This document shows, in pieces, positions 59,736 to 64,000 of a stretch of DNA of 64,000 nucleotides. Position numbers and translations under genes: made by a program. The notes beneath the pieces were generated by a model. It saw only the letters and a list, made by a program, of their open reading frames with translations. It was not told the DNA's origin and made no database searches. Source of the stretch: Roseomonas sp. CECT 9278. GTDB lineage: Bacteria; Pseudomonadota; Alphaproteobacteria; Acetobacterales; Acetobacteraceae. Positions within the stretch are counted from its first letter, which is position 1. Each line of letters begins with the position of its first letter. The stretch spans positions 1-64,000 of the forward strand of contig NZ_CAKKLX010000015.1 of NCBI RefSeq assembly GCF_918698155.1, written 5' to 3'.

Positions 59736-59895
59736 CGCCCCGCGCCCCACGCTGCGCTGCCCGATCTGCCGCCGTGTCGCGGCGGAAGCGACGCGGCCCT
59801 TCTGTTCGGAACGCTGCGCGCAGGTGGATCTCGGCCGCTGGCTGACCGAGAGCTACGCCATCCCGGCGGCCCCGCCGGAGCAGACCGAGGACTGA
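59728..59895 (+). CDS. yacG: DNA gyrase inhibitor / zinc-binding protein YacG
   Basis: 55 residues, too short for many gene callers. CPIC near the N-terminus and [15 protein letters not shown] form the Cys4 zinc knuckle; the tail SYAIPAAP is also typical. It starts 8 bases inside the RNase E/G gene. YacG binds GyrB and inhibits gyrase in E. coli. Confidence 0.92.
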   Translation: MADAPRPTLRCPICRRVAAEATRPFCSERCAQVDLGRWLTESYAIPAAPPEQTED

Positions 59896-59964
59896 ACGGC
59901 TGGACAGGCCGCGCGGGCTCGGCTATTTCCCGCGGCCTCTCCGGTGCCTGTCAGGGCGCCATGG

Positions 59965-60040
59965 GCCCAGGTAGCTCAGTTGGTAGAGCATGCGACTGAA
60001 AATCGCAGTGTCGCTGGTTCGATTCCGGCCCTGGGCACCA
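59965..60040 (+). tRNA. tRNA-Phe (anticodon GAA)
   Basis: 76 bases with encoded CCA. Acceptor GCCCAGG/CCTGGGC, anticodon stem TGCGA/TCGCA with loop CTGAAAA. Confidence 0.96.
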
Positions 60041-60444
60041 CTTCCTCCCGCGCGATGCCGCCCACCAATCCATCGCGCCGCTGCGATTTCGTTCCGCTCA
60101 ACCGCACCATTCCCAGCCCTGCGCGGGTTCGCATGCCCCCCCATCGCGCCGGTGCGACGTCGCCTCGCTGATCCGCCATCCCATGTCCGGTGATTGGCGC
60201 GTCTCCCCCGAAGCCTGAACGGCATCGCGCTTCCTGCGGTCCGACAGCCCTTGCGGGACAGCCGCGCGCATCACGGATGCCAAGCGGGGCGCGCGCGCGC
60301 GGGCCAGCGCGCGATGCCCCGCAGCGCGCCCGAACGCGCGTGCCCAACCCGCCCGCCGAACCGCAGCAACAACGCATCATGACCGCCGCGTAACCTGCGG
60401 CAGCCTCCGCGCGAACCTGTTCAGGAACCAGCGCGGGGACAACG
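60041..60444. other. Intergenic region after tRNA-Phe
   Basis: No supported gene in 404 bases. No copy of the tRNA 3' end, integrase or clear FNR-type box is seen. A weak GGGG ribosome site precedes the Fe-S protein ATG. Confidence 0.55.
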
Positions 60445-61107
60445 ATGACGGGACGTCGACCCAACTGGAAAATGGCGGTGGATGTCGAGCGATGCATCGG
60501 CTGCCACGCATGTTCCGTGGCATGCAAGGTCGAGCACGACGTGCCGCTCGGCATGTTCCGCACCAAGGTCTACTACTACGACGAAGGCCGCTATCCGCAG
60601 GTCAAGCGCCACTTCCTGCCGACACTGTGCATGCAGTGCGAGGACGCGCCCTGCCTGAAGGCCTGCCCCACCGAGGCGATCGTGCGCGGCGCCGATGGCA
60701 TCGTCCGCATCATCGAGGAAAAATGCGACGGCATCGGCCTGTGCGAACGGGCCTGCCCCTATGGCGCGATCTTCGCCGCCAAGGATGTCGGCGCGGTCAA
60801 GTGCGACTTCTGCAGCAACCGCCTCGCGCACGGGATGCAACCGGCCTGCGTCGAGACCTGCCCGGCCGAGGTGCTCGTGTTCGGCGACGCCAACGACCCG
60901 GCCAGCCCTGTCAGCCTGTTCCTCGCCCGCCATGGCAACGAGGTGCGCGGGCTGAAGCCCGAGGAAGGCACGCGGCCCGCGGTGGGCTATCGCGGCCACC
61001 ACCCCGAGATCGCGCAGAAAATCCCGCACGGCCGCAACCATGTCCCTGAATCCTACGAGATGGAGACATGGGCCTCGCTCGACCCGGAGCCCAAGCCCCA
61101 TGGTTGA
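60445..61107 (+). CDS. 4Fe-4S dicluster electron-transfer subunit of a molybdopterin oxidoreductase
   Basis: 220 residues. Four cysteine groups bind four 4Fe-4S clusters: Cys17/20/23/27, then LCMQCEDAPCLKACP, KCDGIGLCERACP, and KCDFCSNRLAHGMQPACVETCP. This is the PsrB/PhsB/TtrB/SoeB type. No signal peptide, so export would be piggyback with the Tat-signalled catalytic subunit. Its stop overlaps the next start by 8 bases. Confidence 0.9.
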   Translation: MTGRRPNWKMAVDVERCIGCHACSVACKVEHDVPLGMFRTKVYYYDEGRYPQVKRHFLPTLCMQCEDAPCLKACPTEAIVRGADGIVRIIEEKCDGIGLCERACPYGAIFAAKDVGAVKCDFCSNRLAHGMQPACVETCPAEVLVFGDANDPASPVSLFLARHGNEVRGLKPEEGTRPAVGYRGHHPEIAQKIPHGRNHVPESYEMETWASLDPEPKPHG

Positions 61108-63694
61108 CCGCCGCCCGGCATCGCCCTCCCGCCGCGCCGTGCTCAAGCACGGCATCGCCGCCCTCGCCGGCTTGCAGCTCGGCGAGATGATCCGCCTGCG
61201 CCCGGGCGAAGCCGTGGCACGGTCCATCATCACCTCCGACGGGCCGGATTCCGGCCGCGGCAGCCGGCGCATCGACTACGCGCGCGCGCGGCGCATCCCC
61301 TCGGCCTGCCTGAACTGCTCGACCGTCTGCGGCATCATCGGCACCGTCGTCGACGGCAAGCTGGTGAAGGTCTCCGGCAATCCGGCGGATCCCAACAACG
61401 GTTCGGTGCTGTGTGCGAAGGGCCAGGCCGGGCCGCTGGTCGCGAGCTACCCCGAGCGCCTGCTCTATCCGCTGCGGCGCGTCGGCGCGCGCGGCGAAGG
61501 GCTGTGGCGGCGGATCAGCTGGGACGAGGCCTATGCCGAACTCGCCACCCGCATCCGCGCCGCGATGGATGCCGGCGTGCCGGAGGAGGTCGCGATCCAT
61601 ATCGGCCGCTCGCGGATCGGCGCCGAGATCGGCCGCTTCCTGGGCGCGATCGGCTCACCGACGCAGCTGAACCATCGCGCATTGTGTTCCTCGGCCAAGC
61701 GCGCGGCCAACTACGTCTCGATCGGCGAGACCGACTGGGAAACGCCGGACGCCGCCAACACGAAGTACATCCTGAACTTCGGCTCGAACTTCTACGAGGC
61801 GCACCAGGGCGCCATCCACCTCGCGCGGCGCGTCGTCCAGGGGCGCTTCGACAACGGCGCCAAGCTCGTGACCTTCGACGTCCGGCTGTCCAATACCGCC
61901 GGGCGCAGCGACGAATGGTTCACCTGCACGCCGGGCACCGAAGGCGCCATCGCGCTGGCGATGGGCCACGTCATCCTCGCGGCGGGTCGGCAGGACCAGG
62001 ACTTCATCGATACCTGGATCAACGTGCCCGCGGCCGAACTGACCGCGTTCTATGCGTCCTACACGCCCGAATGGGCGGCCGCGCTGTCGGGCGTGGCGGC
62101 CGAGGATATTCGCCGCCTGGCGCTCGAATTCGCCGCCGCCGCCCCGGCGTGCTTCGCGATGACCAACCGCGGCACGGAAGCGCATTACAACGGCTTCCAC
62201 AGCGGCCGCGCCGTCATCCTGCTCAACGCCCTGGTTGGGTCCGTCGGGCGCAAGGGCGGCTTCACCTATACCGAGGAACCGCGCATCCCGGCCATCTTCG
62301 CCGATGTCGCGCCGCTGCCGCCGCGCCCGCAACGCCAAAGCGTGCTCGAGAATCCGCCGGAGTACCCGCTCGCCAACAAGTGGCAGCGCATGCGCGTGGG
62401 GCAGCTGGTCTATGCCTATCTGCGCGACGAAAGGGCGAAGCTCCAGGTCTATATCAGCTACACCCTCGGTTCGCCGACGACCTGGCCGGAGGGCCGCTCG
62501 CTTGCCGTCGATGTGCTGCGCGACGAGGCCAAGATCGGCTTCCATGCGTGCTCGGATGTCGTCTACTCCGAGACCGCGCACTACGCCGACCTGCTGCTGC
62601 CCGATGCCGCCTATACCGAGCGCTGGGGCTTCGACACGCGCAACAACTTCGCGCTGCGCCGCTATGTCGTGCTGCGCCAGCCGCTGCAGGCGCCGCCGGC
62701 CGAGGCACGCAGCTTCGCCGATGTGCTGATCCAGGTGGCCAAGCGGCTCGGCCCGGATGTCGCGCGCTACTACCCCTTCGCCGACCACGAGGAACAGATG
62801 CGCCTGCGCTGTTCGCGCTGGACGGCGCCGGATGGCCGCAATGGCTGGGACTACATGCGCGAGGTCGGCGTCTGGGTCGATCGCGACCAGGACCCGTTCT
62901 ACGAGCTGTTCCGCTGGGAGCTGACGCCGGCCGAGCTCGCCGGCGCGCGCCTCGACCCGGCGACGCGGCTCTATCACAAGGCGGGGCCCGACGGGCGCGA
63001 ACGCGTCATCGGCATTCATGCCGAGGGCAAGCCGCGCCGCGGCTTCCTCACACCCTCGCGCAAGTTCCAGGTGCGCGCGCAGGACGTGGTCGACGCAGGC
63101 GCGGCAGTGGGTTGGCCGGATGACGGCTGGCCGCGCTTCATCCCGATCCCGTCGCACCAGGACATGCCGGCGGACCGCTTCCACCTGGTCAGCTTCAAGT
63201 GGAATGTGCACACCCAGGCGCGCACCGCCCCGCAGCGCTACCTGAGCGAGATCGTGCACGACAACCCGCTGTGGATGAACACCGCGACGGCCGCCGCGCT
63301 CGGCATCCGCACCGGCGACCATGTCGAGGTCACCACCTTCCGCCCGCGCGGCGCGACCTATCGGGCGGATGGCGAGAAGCTCGGCAGCGCGGTGGTGCCG
63401 GTGATCGTGACCGAGGGCATCCATCCGCGGGTGCTCGCGATGTCCAACAGCCTCGGCCAGGCCTTCGGCGGGCGCGCCGCCACCGCGCGCGGCGGCGAGC
63501 CCGCCGAGCCACCCTCGCGCGTTGCGCCGGCGGCGGCGGACCACAATGACTACCGGTCGAACATCTGGTGGGACCCGGCGCGCGGCGGCAGCGGCGCCGG
63601 GCACAACATCAACGGCATCCTGCCGGTGCAGCCTTCGCCGCTGGTCGGCATGCAGGCCTGGTACGATACGGTCTGCGAGGTGCGGAAGGTCTGA
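61100..63694 (+). CDS. Tat-exported molybdopterin oxidoreductase catalytic subunit (PsrA/PhsA/SoeA-type)
   Basis: 864 residues from ATG 61100. SRRAVLKHGIAALAG is a Tat signal. Cys70, Cys73, Cys77 and Cys105 bind one 4Fe-4S cluster. LCSSAK places Cys196 as the likely molybdenum ligand, typical of polysulfide/thiosulfate/tetrathionate reductases and sulfite dehydrogenase SoeA. The C-terminal region carries the second MGD-binding domain. No NrfD/PsrC-like membrane anchor follows. The substrate, probably a sulfur oxyanion or arsenic compound, cannot be fixed. Confidence 0.87.
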   Translation: MVDRRPASPSRRAVLKHGIAALAGLQLGEMIRLRPGEAVARSIITSDGPDSGRGSRRIDYARARRIPSACLNCSTVCGIIGTVVDGKLVKVSGNPADPNNGSVLCAKGQAGPLVASYPERLLYPLRRVGARGEGLWRRISWDEAYAELATRIRAAMDAGVPEEVAIHIGRSRIGAEIGRFLGAIGSPTQLNHRALCSSAKRAANYVSIGETDWETPDAANTKYILNFGSNFYEAHQGAIHLARRVVQGRFDNGAKLVTFDVRLSNTAGRSDEWFTCTPGTEGAIALAMGHVILAAGRQDQDFIDTWINVPAAELTAFYASYTPEWAAALSGVAAEDIRRLALEFAAAAPACFAMTNRGTEAHYNGFHSGRAVILLNALVGSVGRKGGFTYTEEPRIPAIFADVAPLPPRPQRQSVLENPPEYPLANKWQRMRVGQLVYAYLRDERAKLQVYISYTLGSPTTWPEGRSLAVDVLRDEAKIGFHACSDVVYSETAHYADLLLPDAAYTERWGFDTRNNFALRRYVVLRQPLQAPPAEARSFADVLIQVAKRLGPDVARYYPFADHEEQMRLRCSRWTAPDGRNGWDYMREVGVWVDRDQDPFYELFRWELTPAELAGARLDPATRLYHKAGPDGRERVIGIHAEGKPRRGFLTPSRKFQVRAQDVVDAGAAVGWPDDGWPRFIPIPSHQDMPADRFHLVSFKWNVHTQARTAPQRYLSEIVHDNPLWMNTATAAALGIRTGDHVEVTTFRPRGATYRADGEKLGSAVVPVIVTEGIHPRVLAMSNSLGQAFGGRAATARGGEPAEPPSRVAPAAADHNDYRSNIWWDPARGGSGAGHNINGILPVQPSPLVGMQAWYDTVCEVRKV

Positions 63695-63717
63695 CGCGCC
63701 GGCGCGGCGCAAGCCCT

Positions 63718-63743
63718 GCGCCCGGCGCGAGAACGCCGGGCGC
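63718..63743. terminator. Perfect 10-bp hairpin between convergent genes
   Basis: GCGCCCGGCG and CGCCGGGCGC with a 6-base loop CGAGAA. It lies 23 bases after the oxidoreductase stop and 17 bases after the radical SAM stop (opposite strand), so it can end both transcripts. Confidence 0.75.
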
Positions 63744-63760
63744 CAAGCCTGCTTGCGGCC

Positions 63761-64000
63761 TCAGCGCCGCGCGACGACGATGGTCGTGCAGGCGCTTTCC
63801 AGCTTCGGCAGGTCGCGCAGCGGCGCCATGCGGATCTGCAGCCGCCGGTCATCCCCGCGCACCACCGGGCAATAGGGGTCGGGGTCGTCCAGCGCCTCCA
63901 TCAGCCGCCGCCGCCCGGCGCAGCCGCCGCCGCAGGTGGCGCGATGCGCGCAGGGCTCGCAGGCCGGCGGCACCGATCGCGCGGCGACGAAGGGCGCGCT
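63761..64000 (-). CDS. Radical SAM/SPASM protein, C-terminal part (runs off the window)
   Basis: The last 79 residues are visible. CEPCAHRATCGGGCAGRRR and DPDPYCPVVRGDD supply the cysteines of a SPASM auxiliary-cluster domain, as found in maturases of ribosomal peptides, quinohaem cofactors and sulfatases. The tail ends LPKLESACTTIVVARR. The catalytic CxxxCxxC lies beyond the edge, so the full family cannot be named. Convergent with the molybdoenzyme. Confidence 0.75.
   Translation of the reverse strand, partial: SAPFVAARSVPPACEPCAHRATCGGGCAGRRRLMEALDDPDPYCPVVRGDDRRLQIRMAPLRDLPKLESACTTIVVARR

Noticed and set aside
61655-63712. 685-residue open frame antisense to the molybdoenzyme
   Set aside because: No motifs, and the plus strand carries complete cofactor-binding residues.

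Overview
The window is chromosomal DNA of very high G+C (well above 70% in most genes by eye) from an alphaproteobacterium. The gene order murA-hisG-hisD-infA-maf-RNase E/G-yacG-tRNA-Phe, the rpsP-rimM-trmD-rplS-leuCDB chain and the periplasmic Bug-type receptor fit Acetobacteraceae, Roseomonas-like; that placement is inference from gene content. Most genes sit in tight operons with ATGA, GTGA or TGATG stop/start overlaps, and long open frames antisense to real genes are composition artefacts.

Layout. 1-479: 5' part of an FHA protein resembling the type VI secretion accessory protein TagH. 961-2310: hemN, behind a perfect FixK/FNR-type palindrome. 2629-7850: response regulator, a pyruvate-forming operon (oxaloacetate decarboxylase, FMN lactate-type dehydrogenase, MFS exporter) and an M20 peptidase. 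7814-11671: overlapping trehalose operon otsB-GH15-otsA. Then two tRNA-Arg genes, leuCDB, rplS-trmD-rimM-rpsP and ffh. 18960-20217: a lower-G+C cassette with its own promoter, encoding a glucosaminidase-fold protein and a secreted six-cysteine partner, here proposed as an effector/immunity pair. 20234-22833: infC (apparent AUA start) and thrS.

22.8-37 kb is metabolic and regulatory: two glycosyltransferases; a carboxymuconolactone decarboxylase/3-hydroxyisobutyrate dehydrogenase/metallo-beta-lactamase operon; an HxlR regulator divergent from SDR and NTF2-like genes and beside a haloacetate dehalogenase; an RsbU/V/W-like partner-switching module translationally chained to a DinB protein; and two colinear paralogous aspartate aminotransferases separated by a GNAT gene. 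37.1-41.0 kb is a polyamine-type ABC importer whose last permease start codon lies in a 27-bp tandem repeat.

41.2-45.8 kb is a phage-derived island with a tail-spike/tail-fibre module and a lysis module (peptidoglycan-active/structural protein plus overlapping i-spanin/o-spanin genes) but no capsid, packaging or integrase genes. 48.1-53.2 kb is a four-gene glycosylation operon (TPR-GT41 transferase, C-methyltransferase, 3,5-epimerase, NAD-sugar epimerase) whose last gene ends inside a convergent tRNA-Thr gene. 53.4-60.0 kb is housekeeping (dcd, murA, hisG, hisD, infA, maf, an RNase E/G homologue lacking its zinc link, yacG, tRNA-Phe). 60.4-64.0 kb is an exported molybdopterin oxidoreductase with its four-cluster Fe-S subunit, a strong hairpin, and the C-terminus of a radical SAM/SPASM protein.
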